A stretch of DNA of 64,000 bases from Linepithema humile (GCF_040581485.1 NC_090128.1:35990931-36054930); one strand, 5' to 3'. Positions 44,910 through 58,200 are shown, counted from the stretch's first letter. Numbers and translations: made by a program. Notes: generated by a model not told the origin, from the letters alone.

Positions 44910-45279
44910 TTGTTCTAAAATACAGCGATGACGCAATCCGTAAATCTGCACGAACCTGCATACTATAAACATAATGATTCCGACAACATGGCGCTCTACT
45001 TTGATGTGTAGAAAAAAAACCATAGGATGTAAACAGTTCTCTTTCCAATAAACAATCCTTATCTTTTCCGGGAATCCTTATCTCGCGATTTGTATTAACA
45101 ATCCTTATCTCTTCCGGAAATTATTGTAATCTGATACCCCTACCACTCCACATTTACCCCCTCTCCTCCAAAAACGATGACGTTATTACCCCCTCCACTG
45201 TTATCCGATACCCCTCTTCCCCTCTTCACCCGCACCCCCCTCATTGCCCCTGGGTTAGAATCATCATAGTATAACTACT
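44910..45279 (-). repeat. Polinton right terminal inverted repeat (~370 bp)
   Basis: Inverted partner of 27428-27797. Confidence 0.93.
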
Positions 45280-48200
45280 GAAATGATTTTAATTCTGCTT
45301 CAGATTATGGAATTAGTCTTTTTGCCAAAAATCACTAAATCTCTAATTCCGTACCTCAGAACCCTTATTACAAATTTTATCCAGGTATTTAAGAAATTAT
45401 TTCCTGAAATAAATCTCATTAATAAATTTCATCACCTTTCTCATTATCCTGAATGCATATTATGGTCTGGACCTCTGGTTCATTACTCTTGTATGCGATA
45501 CGAAGCTAAGCACAATGAAATTAAGAAACGTGCACATAATGTGTGCAATTTTAAAAATCCACCAAAAACGCTTGTACGCATTTTTCAATGTAGTCAAAGT
45601 GCCAGATGGGGCGGAGGCGAAGTCAAATTGATTAAATTAAACAGTTCAAATAGTAAAACCGTTCTGATACAAAATATTGAGAATAACGAAGATTTCTATG
45701 CACTCGGTTATCATGATGATGATGAAGTTCTGTCATATAAATTTGTTCGCTGGAATGGAATTGAATTCCGGAAAGGATTATTTGTATGTCTGGAAGTTGC
45801 ACACATTCGTGAGGATAATTTACTTCTGTTTGGATATATAAAAGAAATTTTTGTATTACATACTAATAGAGTATATTTAAACACATCCATATGCACTACT
45901 ACTCAGTTTGATACGGATTTAAATGCTTACCAAATCGAACTTCCTGGACCTAGTGCTGTTCATAGACTCGTTGAAATTTCAACTCTTGCTCACTTTAAAC
46001 CTTTTGCATGTTGGACTAAATCAACATCTAATAATCTGTTTATTAGTCTTCGTCATATAATTATATGATTGTAAGAAATAATGAAATTATGTAATTAATT
46101 TGTAATTAATTTTCTCTTATTACATTTTATCTTGATCTTTTATATTTTAGATGAACGCATCGACAACGAATCTTTTTTAGAACTTACCGAAAATGACTTA
46201 CAAACAATGAACATCAAAATGGGGCCTCGAAAACGTATAATGAAATTAATCAAAGAAAAAAAGGAGAAAAATGTATGTAAGGTTATTCTATATATATATA
46301 CAGATATATAGGTATATGTGATTCGATTTTAATTTCGTACTATAGACATTTTAATCCTCTATACTCGGAATTCTTTACATTCTAGGTCGTAATAGGTGAT
46401 TATGTTATTGAATATAACGACTCTATATTAAACGATAATATTTTATCCCTGTCTACGTCAAACCCCTTGATAAAAGGACCAGAACCGTTTGCACTGGATG
46501 TTCCAGAACATTCTTCAAATCAGCCCGTACCTAATTTGAAGCCACCAGAAGAAAAATTCTCGGTAAATATGCATATAGAAATATATAGAAGTAGTCAAAA
46601 TGTAAACTACATTTTTGTTTGCAGCGTTACAACACAGTACAGAATACTCTACAAATGCATCCTCAGAGAAAAGATGTGTTATTAGCAGCCAAAACTGCAT
46701 TTGCAGAAGAAAACAGAAGGGCATTGATACGCATTGTTGTAGCGGAGCTAGTGAAAGTTCACGATAGCTGGTGAATATTTTTTATAATATTACTATATTT
46801 TATTATAAGTTAAAGTTGTTGGAAATAATGTAGAAATTGTGCTTGCAGTTATCCTCCTGAAAAGGCAAAAATTGCACTTGCTGCAACAATTATACGCGAA
46901 TTTCCTTTGTTGAAAGACGTACATTCCACCAAAGGTTATGTGAGTATATTAATCTTTCACACAACAACAAATATTTATGTTTATAAAAACAAATTATAAA
47001 AATGACATACCTTTGCAGGAACATTATTACGATAGTGTAACAAAAAGAGGTTTTATAGATTAGAATATCGACTGTGGACCATTCGGAAAACGATATCACC
47101 TTCAAAGAAGAAATATACTACGAAGAAGGTAGAACGAGTAGAACGAGTTTTGACAAATAAGTCGTGCGAACTCCTTCCTATCGAAGAACTCAACGAAAAG
47201 GTTTCTTCTCAATGAAAACTAATACAAAAATGATATTATTGTAATTTTAACTACTTTTTTTATCCCTAAGATATCATGGCTGCAGTGCAAACATCCTTCC
47301 GAGCAGAACAAGAATGCAATAATCTCTTACATGAAGGATACATTTCCAAATAGAAGACATTGGATCAGTATAGCAAATCCAAGCATCACAGAAATTTTTA
47401 AAAAATATCCACGATTGATGGATTACAATGGAGAAATGGTATAGCTCATTATGTTATTTAAAAACATTACGTTAACATTTAATATAATAAAAATTAGTTT
47501 AATAAAAATTAATTTATTTTAGATTAATGTAGAGTTTCAACAAATGTTTACTGGATTAGAAGACAACTTTTTAACTCGATTTCCTGCGTACTATAGTCAG
47601 AGAATAATATCGTATGCTCAAATGCATCGATGTGTACGACCAAGTAACCTTTAAAATCAATGGTAAAATATTAATACTTATTTTTGTACAAATATTTTTA
47701 TTTCTTTACTAATATAAATTAACATTTTTCTTTTTATTTAGAACATATGAGAGCATTGATCATACTCGCAGAATTATTACCAGATAGCAATGCCTTACAA
47801 AGAAAAAAAGGAAAACAAACTCGAAAAGGTAAAGGAAAAAAAAGGTGAGAATAATAAAGTTAGAATTTATAATAAATAATTATTTGAAATGATGTTTTAA
47901 ATATGTGTGTATTCGAAACGAGTTTTGAATTCGTTTTAATGACAATAGTTAATAATAATAGTTTATAATCACTCAAAAAAATATTTCGCTGATGTAGTTA
48001 GATTTCTAGATATCGCAACAAGAATGTATCGCTATTTTTCGTATCTGTAAAAACATTGTTTGTCACATATAGAATTTATAACAGTAATGTTCTAGCAATA
48101 GCTTCTGAAAAATTTAGGTACCATTGCTAAATGTTATTCATTGCATGACCTAACACGTGATTGATCTTATATAGATAGGCGCTTTAGAGAAACTTTCTTT

Positions 48201-48582
48201 TTAAAGTTCACAAACAATACAGATATATATTCTGTTTCTGTCATCTAAACTGATTAAGTAATTACATATGCAATATCACAACAGTTGCTAATCATTTACC
48301 TGTTTAGTTAATTTTTTACACCTAGAAAATTTTAGCTATTATTGCAAGATCATTTTTTTGAGTGATAGTTTATCTCATTGTCTCATAATTATCTTTAGCA
48401 ATATAAAGATGAGGAAATACACGATAATAAGACTGATGGAGCACAAGCAGAAAACTTTTGTTCAGAGGTTGCCACTAATGATAATGCTCGTTTCTTGCTT
48501 CAAATTATTCCGGTATGTTTTATAACATGTAACTAAATGTGTATGCACAGTATTTACAATTTTATCATCGAAGTTATTCATT

Positions 48583-49229
48583 CTGTTCGCTATTCGACTC
48601 GGTCCCGACGGTTTCTGGGACTTGGAGTGCCTTCGCGATAGTTAGAACAGTTTGCCGCTACTGTCTCTCGGCCGTACAGAAAACGGATAAAAAATAACTC
48701 TCGTATGGTCGTTAACACAGTTTTATTGATTCGGGCGTTGTGTTATAAATACAAGCCTTATAATTCGTACTCGTTAGACCGCAATAATCGTTAATTTAGG
48801 TGACTAACTACACGCGGGATAGTTCCCGTGTAACGTCCGTACCGCGCGTGCTAAACGGGTTAACGTTTGCGAATGGAGAAAGAGCTCTCTTCTCGCCTCT
48901 CGCGAACAGGAGGTCTCCCTCCCGGCCCCGACCCTCGACGCCCAGCTCCTCAATCCGCCGGAGCACGAGTGTCGGTCCGGAAGAAGATGTCTCTCAAGCG
49001 CCTCGCGCAGATCCCGCAAAGCACTGGAAGGCCCACGGAAAGTTCCGGAAGCCCGGTGACGCGCAATGCAGGCGCGAAGTGCAAACACATTCAATAATTA
49101 ATTAATAACTTAATAAGTTAATTAATAAGTTAATTAATAAGTTAATTAATAAGTTAATTAATAAGTTAATTAATTATTCAATAAGTTAATTAATTAAAAA
49201 GTTAATTCATTATTTAAAAAGTTATTCAT
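48583..49229. mobile_element. unclassified GC-rich insertion with AT-rich tandem tail
   Basis: The composition changes sharply at about 48590. The block has TTATAAATACAAGCC (TATA-like, about 48751) and GC-rich sequence to about 49085. The word AAGTTATTCATTCT occurs at both ends (about 48569-48582 and 49218-49231), possibly a target duplication. No protein recognised; open frames on both strands across 48800-49105 are composition effects. Confidence 0.4.
49094..49207. repeat. AAGTTAATTAAT tandem repeat
   Basis: About eight imperfect 12-13-bp units, read directly. Confidence 0.85.
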
Positions 49230-52200
49230 TCTAAAGATAAAGGCTGCCTGTCAGAAGCAGTCGAGAGATTAGCAGAGAGAATTCTGGTATTCTCATAAAT
49301 CTCAATAGGGATGGTGTTAGATTCTTCTTCGCTCTTATTTCGAATCTGTTTCGAAGTTGATATTACGGATGTCGTTTCATCTACGCAGTCTTCACTCACG
49401 CAATTTCTGATATTCGGCGACAAAACTATCCCATCTTGCGACGTGCACTGTTTAGCCGTCTGCTTCTTTCTTCTATTAAAATTAACAGATTATAACAGAA
49501 ATGTAATTAAAAAATCGATATTATGTGAAACTTAAGCTAGCATATATACAGTTCTATATTTAAAACACTTATACTTTGATATTAAAAAATACACGAAATT
49601 GATAATAATACTATTCTATGAAAAATGAAAGAAAAATTATTACCTTCGATAAAAATAGAAAGTGACGGCTATCAAAACCAGACATGTTATAATGGGGCAT
49701 ATCACATACGCTTTGTGATACTGTGATGGAACTTCGATAGAAAAATTATGGATCGATGTTGTGAACATAATCCGTTTGATAATTAAATTTTCTTCGGTTA
49801 TAATAATTGCTATTTCATATAATCCTTCAGATTTTAATGAGCAATTCGTAACACGGCCACAAGTTTCTTTGTTGCCAAGAATAAACGTACTATTAGCGAA
49901 CTTGCTGATCTGTCAATTGAAAGAGAAACATCAAACATATTTTGTTTTAAAGATATATGCTACCAAGATTGTAATTATATGATGTATGTTGCAATAAACT
50001 TTTTACTTAGCTATATACGTAAAACAAATCTCTCGCTGTTCTAACAGCTGGACTTGTTTCTTTATTATTTTATTATTACTGAAAGTTTATTATTTTCTTA
50101 AACATTCTAAAAGTATAACATTTACGCGTATTGTAATTGTATGTACATACCGAACCTTCAGCGGCTTGCATCCAAGCATTTTTATCCATGTTTATTTCCG
50201 CTTGTAGTATCTCGGGCACTTCTGAATATTGCTCGCAAAAGTTACATCCTTTCACCAGAATATGCATCACGCTGTTGCGCGTCTCATTCACGACCGGCGG
50301 TATACTTATTGAAATCGTCGAATTAGGTTCCTGCATCGTGACGTTGCCATCGAAATCTATGGCGGTAGGTGTTTGAACTATCACGGTATTAACTGCGCTA
50401 ACTTTATCCGTAACTGTCACAGCTTGAATGTGGATGTGATATAACGTTGATGGGAACAAATATAATTGCTTGTTATAATAACGCATGTAATGTGTCACCG
50501 TATACTTCTGCATCTTAAAAACCGATGGTTGGAAAACACGCATCGTCAGATTTGAAGAAATTTCTTCTAACCAGATGTTAAAATTTTGTAAATGACTACC
50601 TGTCTTCCAAGGATGATTCCATCTTACATCAACTATGCTGTTGTTGTTGATTGTAAAAGTATAATTCTCAGGTGTATCCGGTACTGAAAAATTATGATTG
50701 TTATTTTTATCTAGTTAGAGCAAAAATTAGCATAATTTTTAATATATGCGTAATTACATAAACTTATATATTGTTCATGATTTCTTCTAATTTCAATTAA
50801 ATAATAATGATAATGATGACTTTTTGTTAGCATTTGAATGATATAAAAAGTGTTCATAGCATGAATGTATTAGTTGAAACGCAAAAATAGTAAAATATTA
50901 TTATGTATAAAAATTAGAATTTTAACTGCAGTCTACGTTTAATTTGAAACGCATTTAAAAATTTACAATAAACTGACAGCTTTTCAAGTTTTATTGAACA
51001 TAAAATCTTACTTGTATTATTCAACATTGCTTTAGTAACATTAACGGGAACACTGGGTTGAGTAACATTTATATTGTAGGTTAAAATCTGTAAAGTAAAT
51101 TTAATATTATATTAATTTTATTTATGTAAAATTTATTAAATTTTATATTATTTTTGTCTTCTATATTACACAGAATAATAAAGACGCGCGCGCGATGTTA
51201 TTATGTAGAGATGTTAAAAGTATTAGTTTCTTACTTGAATTTGAAAATTTGTAGACCAGTTTTTTACAGAACCGCAAATGTAATCGTTCCACAAATCACA
51301 GCTTTTATTTACTTGAACGGAAAAGTTTTGGCAAGGTGTCCTATAATACATGTCACATATTCGAATGACATAATAATCCAACTTTCCATTGAAAGGTGGA
51401 AGTGGGCTTTGCCATCTCAAATATATCGTCGCGGGTGTATGGCGAGTATCAATCTCCACAACATCCAGATTAGTTATTTGAGGCGGAGCTATTGTTTCGA
51501 TAACACTTTTGCTTTGTTTAAATTTGTAAAAAGAATTTATCATACAATTTGAGAGAAATTCAAATTTTACCTGCTGGTGGAGTTTCAAATTCATATTTCT
51601 GAAAAGCGGAAGCATTTTCTGAGCTCTTCCAATCTCTTATTACGTAAACTTTTGCCACGTATCGTTCAGCACCGTGAAGTTGCGGTATTATGTGTTTTAA
51701 ATCATAAAAATAGGATTTTGTCCAATCTGTAAAACTAAAATTTTTCACAAGATCACTAATACCGTATATTTTTATTTTAGCCTTTAATGGTCCTGTAATC
51801 GTTGTGCAATCTTCAGGTATGGTCCATGATAATATCTGCCCTTGTAATATCAACTGGCTAAAGATTTCCGTCGGTATATCTATAAAATTGATCTTATTAT
51901 TTTATACAATAAAATTTTGTATAAATATTTATGTATATGTCAATTATTTCACGTAATTTTACGATTAATATCAGATATATATAATATACAATAACATTAT
52001 TATTAAGAAAAAATATATTGTCTTTGAATTTAATAATAATTTTTAATTATTTTTTATTCAAATAGCTTGCGATTCTTATATGACTGTATTAAAAATATAA
52101 TAATCTAAATTGTAAATGTTTTAATGCAAATATAACATTAATAAAAATTAATAAATAATAGTTTAAAAGATTAATTTATTATATTTTACATGAAGCAACA

Positions 52201-55200
52201 ATGATATATTAGTAATAAATGATAGGAATGTGCATATACCGGATTCATTTGTCTGGAAAATTGTCTCTATTGCTGTGCTGCCATAGTGCGAATTGAAAGC
52301 TGTAACACTGACGCTGTAATACGCATACGGATGGAAATTCGAAATAGTGATAGTTGTGTTTTTTGTAGATATTTCGATAATGTGATTATTTGGTGAAGGT
52401 AATTCCATGTCCATACAACCGATGTATGTTTTAACCTAGTATTAAAAATAATATACATGTATGTACAATACATTCAAAGCTCGTTAAGAATAGAAACACG
52501 TAATATTAAATCAAAATTGTCTTACATATATGTATAATAAGCTCCATCCATATATGTGTAAGTATATATTTATGTGTAAACATTTTTACCTTTACAGTTA
52601 CGTCGTATCGCACTATTTCTCCATTTGGTAGACTTGGTTCCTGCCACATTAGAGTAATATTATCAGAGTGATTAATTGTGGTAACTTGTTCGCTGGATTG
52701 CGACATTGCTCGAAAATTTAACACTGGAGTTGGTACTGTTGATATTTGTGAAATATATTTGCAGCAGATAAATAAGTTGAATTTTATTCATATGTAAATT
52801 AACTTCTTAGCATATGTACTCTTAATCAAACTTACCGCCCTCATGCGTGCGTATTTCCTGGGAAAATAGTTTTAAATATTTACGAAATATGATTACGTTG
52901 TATAAAGTGTACGGTTTTAAAGATGACACTTCATAAGGAAAATGCATAGCTGATTCATTAACGACATGCACGACGGTATTATTATGTTGCACTTCCAGAC
53001 GATACCAGTTTGGCGGACACGATTGCTGGCGTAGGGAAACCTAAGATTATCGAAAGTTTGTTTGAAAGAATTCTGAATTAAACGTACAGAAAGTAATTAA
53101 CAAAATATCTACATACATTTTCGTTGATTTGCCAGTTAATTGTTAGGTTTGTTTCCCCGAGCGTTATATCGAAGAGTAGAATCGCTAAAAGATTACAGAA
53201 AACTTTATACAATGCACACAAAGGTTTATAAAAAAGCTAACATGCTGATTAGAAGTTTACTAGCACTAAAAGTATAAATAATAATTTTGTTTTTGCGTGT
53301 ATAATAGGACACTTTACATATGTAGATACTTTATTCTTTGTATATTATTATTAATCGTATTATGGAAAATTTAAACATCTGCGTTATTCTGCATTCAAAA
53401 TACAAACCAAAAAAAATATTATGTGGTAATTTAAAAATTTATAATATATTTGATTATATTATATCATATTTATAAAAAAACATTACATCAAAAATCATTT
53501 TTAAAAGGCATTATATTGTATTTTGCACAGTTTTAATTAATATTGTCTTACGAATGCAATCAGTCTCGACACTATGCCAATCGCTGTATACTGTTGATTT
53601 TTCAATTTGTAAGCCATATTTGATAAGATAAGTGGTACCAATTTCTAAATCTGCAAAATTTCCTATTAAATGCGTTGTATTTGGAAATATTCTATTCCAG
53701 GATTTCTGAACATAATAATTATTAAATTGTCCCTGTAAGAAATAAATTATAAAATTGCTTACAGCTCTTTATTGCCGTTGAGTCGATTTTAGACATAAAA
53801 GCTTTTAAGATTCTTGTCAAGTTGTTGCTCCTTTTTTTTCAAAAGATATTACTTCGGAAATATTAACGTTGCAAATTTTACTTAATTATTAACAAGTAAA
53901 GAAATAGTTATTACTATCCAGAATATTAATAAAGCATAATATTCAACGTTATTTACTTGAATGATAAAGGAATAAAAAATTGTTGCTTCCTCATATTCGT
54001 CTTTCCATGTCATAGGAATTGTGACTTGAACACTCGTCTGGTTTGTATAGTTAGTAACAAGTGCCACTGATGTGTCTATGCCTTAAAAAATCAATTTATT
54101 TTTTATTAGCATATAGTTCATTATGCTTTATCATAATAATAATAAATAAATATTTTATCTTTAAGTGTAAGAGTAACATACTATGTGTTGTTAAAAATGT
54201 TTACCAGTATGACACAAAGGTGGTATGTATAATTTTTTTGTATTCTTGCATCCTCCATAACAAAAACCAGTTATTTTGTTACAAAAATTACCCTCGTGAT
54301 CTATTTCTTTAGCGCACGAGCCGCATGATTTATTGCAATTATGACCATATTTGGATTATTACCATAATTATTACCATATAATAAATATTAACTTACGATT
54401 GCAATCAGTCTCAGCTTCTTGCCAATTGCTTCTTACTGACAAATCTCCAACACGTATCACGTAGCGGACTTTATATTCAATATTAGATTTTAAATTTTCA
54501 AAATTTCCTATTACATACGTCGTATTTGGGAGTATATTACTCCATTCTGAGTAATAACAAGAAATATTTATACAATTTTGTTCATTTAATTGTTGCTGTA
54601 AAAAATAAATTGGAAAATTGTATATGGCCTTCTTTTTTCTTTTAAATAATATTAGATAAAAAAACTTTTACAATTTTTAAATTGTTTTTGCTTTTTTTTA
54701 AATATTGTTTTTGAAATGCTAGTATTTATTTTAAATTTTGTTTAATTATTAAAGTCTAAAAAAATTTTATCGCTTAAAATATTAAAAGGTGTAATATTTA
54801 CTTACTTTTTCTATAATGTAAAAGATATATTTAATTTCATCTTTCTTGTATTCATCTTTCCATGTTATAGGAACTGTGGCTCGGATATTCGTAGTGCTTG
54901 TATAGTTGATTACAGGCAAGACTGAAGCGTCTATGGCTTGAGAAAGTATATAGTATATTATGCATTAGAGCAGCGCTCGGAATTAGTTGCACATTTCGGG
55001 CCAATTTAAGAGACGACGCCTCCTGTTCCCCCACTACCGCCCGGCCGCTGGCGGTCGAGCCGCCGATAGCTCTGGCGCAGGAGCGTTTTATATAAGAAAT
55101 AGGCTCGGTTGTTGAGGCATCTCTCAAAAAATAGTAATATTTTCTTTGCTACATAAATAATGTTTATTTTCATTAATAATTAAATATATATATATTATGT

Positions 55201-58200
55201 ATTAATGAAAATAAACATTATTTATGTAGTGAAGAAAATGTTACGATTTCCTGAGAGATGCCTAAACAATCCAGCCTATTTCTAATATAAAACGCTCCTG
55301 AACCAGAGCTATCGGCGGCTCGGCCGCCAGCGGCCGGGCGGTAGTGGGGGGACAGGAGGCGTCGTCTCCAGAATCGGCTCGAAATGTGCAACTAATTCCG
55401 AGCGCTGCATTAGAGCATTATAAATTATCTCAATAATGATAAATATTTTATCTTTAAATATAATTTGAAATTGGCATACTACATATCGAAAAATGTTACC
55501 AGTTTTACACAAAGGGCGTATGTATAATTTTTCGTTTTCTACTTTGCACCCTTTAAGACATGCGCCAGTTGTTTTGTCACATAGATTTGATTCCACAGAA
55601 CTAATTGCAGACATAGGATTAATTTTTTTGCATGAACCGCACGTTTTTTTGCAGTTATGTCCATATTTATTTGGTCCACAAGCTAAAGAAAGCAATTAAT
55701 ACTGTTAAATGTATACAAGCTTTGTGTATAAATAAAAAAATAACAATAACAAACAACAGAATATTATACATTACTCACGATTAGAACATGTGGATCCTGA
55801 AAAACCTGGAAGACATGTGCAACCGTTTTTGTAACAAATTGCATTTTCCTTGCAATCAATGCGATTAAACATACCATATTTGCAAGTAAATAAGCATTGC
55901 GGTCCTAGCTTTCCGTTCTCACAATTTTCATCTGAGAGAAGGTGTGATCTTATTTATATAATATAATTTTACTTGTGTACCATAATTTAATGCATAAATA
56001 TTTTATGAATAATGATGACAATTTTATTTAAAAATGTATCAAGACAAATGTTTAATTATTACCTAATGCAACATCTTCCTTAGCAAATTGTATAGCATTC
56101 ACAACGGTATGTTCATTATAAAACAGTTTCTGACATGTTAGAAAATCTTCCAAATTATCTTGTTTCACTAAATCTTGCTTAATAACAACAGAACTCACTC
56201 TCCAAGATACTAAAAAGAAATAAATTAGCAATATGTAACGAATATGCAAAGCAAGAAATTAATGTTTATAAGTATAAAAGAACTAGAAGTTAAAGATTTT
56301 TACCAGTTGGAGGACATTGGCGAACATTCGCTATGGCCCACAGTGGATTCGAGGTGATTGTGCTAAGTTTAGGAATCACTTGAACAACTAAGCTACTAGT
56401 CGATGTAAGATTTTTCTTGATTATGACTGATTGCCACGTAGGCAAACCATGAATTGCGGGCTTTAATGAGCCTTTTGCTGTTACCATCTCTAACACTTCA
56501 TTACTTGTAGAATCACGTAAGAATACTTGTGCATCGCACTCTGCACAGAGACCGATAAACATTTGTATGCATACCGTTGTACCGTTGACTTTTAAGATAG
56601 GGCTCGTTAAGTTTGCACCTGTAGTAGTCGTGTGCAGAAAATCGTCTGAAATAGGTATTTGTGGATAATTTTTTTTTTCTTATCGCTGTATATGAAACTA
56701 TTTTAATTAACTGAAAGTTTAGAATTTTTTCACCCACAGTGATGAAAGCGGAATAACATTTTATCAGTGCTTCCAATAAATACTTGATAATCCAATCTTT
56801 CAATTATTCTGTTTTTTTTTAATTCTTCTTTGTCCGCATATGTCATAATCATATTATCCGTATCATAAACGGTAATATTACGAGTCGCAGAATTTGACGT
56901 AATGACGAATGATCGCCATTCGCTGGCAGATAATGGAGTGTGCTGTAATAATTATTAATTTTTAATTAGATGAGTGTATATGAAATTTAGAAATAAATTA
57001 GTTGATTGTGTTCTATTTTTAAATCATTATCGTAACAATATATACAGATATATATGACGTATAAGAAGCATTGATTAGTGTTCTTTGAGAATATAATATA
57101 TACAAAAATATTTTAATTATGTAAAAGTATGATTTTTATTATAAAAAATTTATGTATCTTACTTCAAAAGATAATTGATTTGCACATGATATGTTTGACC
57201 ATGTATCGCGACCATTTGTCAGACAATTCAATCCTTGTGGACATTTTCGGATGACAGACAATGCATTGTTCCAACCGCCTATTGTAATCCAATAACAAAA
57301 GTTTTTCGTATATTCTTTGCTTTTGCAAAGCAATATATGCACATCTTTTTGTGCACGAGCTGAAAATGAAAGCGCTACTGCGGAAGTTTTTAAAGAACCA
57401 ACATCTACATATTTAAATTTAGAAGGATTTTCATGTTCTTCAAATTCTTCAAATTCTGAAAGTTTTTAAAATAATTTTATAAATATGTTTGATGCACGTG
57501 AATACACTTTGTGATACTTTTTTCGTAAATATTGTAACATTTTTCAAACTACAAGATTCTTACCTTCCCATCGTTGATCAAATACTGGAGCCATTGGCGT
57601 TTTTGAAGAATGGGTAAAACTCCAGTGTTTTGTCCCCCATAAGTTGAAACATTTTTCCGAAGGGATCATTTTACAGTTTATGTTTTCATGATTATTAATA
57701 TGTTGATAATTTATGTCTGTTTCTGTCAATAACGGTAAAGGTAATCCTGAAAGTGTATTGCGTGTTTACAGTAAATATTGTAGTAGTAGTAGTAGTAGTT
57801 AACTTCTAAACCAGTAAATATATTATTACGAATAATATAATAAGATTGTTTTGTAAGTGAATATTTAGAAGGCATTAATAAAATTTTAATATTTAGTAAA
57901 ATGTTAGTATGCTTATAATAATAAAAAATCTTTTATTAAATTTGCAAATAATATATCTATTTTGCTACAAAAATGTAAAACAAATTTTTTTTTACAACTT
58001 ACGCTCAAGTCTTTCAGAGTTCTGATTTGGTTTATTCCATACTAAAGCGCTGCCATCATCTTCTGTGATACAGCTTAAGGATCTAACTTTGAGGGAATTT
58101 GGTGATCCGCGTAATACAGTTACATTTCCAAAAATATGTAGCACCTGACACGCAAGAAAAGAAAACACCAACGCGGCTATTGTCGTTGTTTTTATTGTAA

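Larger units (their letters stand above)
27428..45279. mobile_element. Polinton/Maverick element, 17,852 bp, with 6-bp target duplication GAAATG
   Basis: Terminal inverted repeats start 5'-AGTAGTTATACTATGAT and end with the complement. GAAATG stands on both sides (27422-27427, 45280-45285). A 6-bp duplication, AG...CT termini, 15-20 kb length and the gene set (integrase, polymerase B, packaging ATPase, protease, two jelly-roll capsid proteins) define Polintons. It is inserted in the DDE gene, whose frame continues on both sides. The TIRs differ by only a few substitutions and small indels over the first 250 bp. Gene composition is GC-richer than the surrounding DNA. A 100-N gap lies at 38201-38300, so the true length is uncertain. 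Confidence 0.96.
24901..46068 (+). pseudogene. C2H2-zinc-finger DDE transposase-like gene, broken by hAT and Polinton
   Basis: Coding pieces are 24901-25869, 26606-27427 and 45286-46068. The N-terminus has C2H2 fingers (CYMCQQLVSDGLNGLVRHFISIH; CQRTFIYFYTLRRHIRNYH), followed by an acidic linker. The core carries candidate catalytic acids: YYDELEIVNPLGSKTG, FVGDGLSVHDVY and MRYEAKHN, the last in a block HHLSHYPECILWSGPL. The NPLGSKTGVHKLG and NLPP words recall the CACTA (En/Spm) transposase core; this is inference. An acceptor (TACAG at about 24878) precedes the ATG. Besides the two insertions there are frame shifts near 26990 and 27075, so the gene is dead. It lies in intron 1 of the SAM gene on the same strand. 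Confidence 0.65.
24185..48511 (+). pseudogene. SAM-domain gene of the host transposon (frameshifted, truncated)
   Basis: Exons traced by splice sites: non-coding 5' exon ending at the GAG|GTAAGT donor at 22264; 24167-24275 with ATG 24185; 46151-46272; 46386-46562; 46625-46770; 46849-46939; 47019-47200; 47271-47437; 47523-47663; about 47743-47843; about 48401-48511. The first two coding exons join in phase and form a SAM domain (FINYLQSMGIDG … ESFLELTENDLQTMNIKMGPRKRIMKLIK). Downstream exons include KTAFAEENRRALIRIVV, a motif found in SAM-containing proteins that accompany transposase-like genes in animals. Frame breaks occur near 47058 and 47623, and the gene stops without a clear 3' end near 48540. 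Intron 1 contains the DDE gene and all younger insertions. Confidence 0.65.
21991..49229. mobile_element. 27.2-kb composite of nested transposons inside the last exon of gene B
   Basis: The boundaries were defined by comparing gene B with gene C: homology ends at 21990 and restarts at about 49230, and 77 bp of exon present in gene C (about 61290-61366) is missing. Contents in order: 5' part of a SAM/DDE element with mariner fragment and palindrome, hAT remnant, Polinton, 3' part of the SAM/DDE element, and an unclassified GC-rich insertion with an AT-rich tandem tail. The terminal repeats of the outermost element were not identified, so its exact ends and class are unproven. Confidence 0.75.

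Noticed and set aside
48800..49105. Open frames on both strands rich in Arg/Ser/Pro
   Set aside because: GC-rich insertion sequence without stops; no domain and no splice context.
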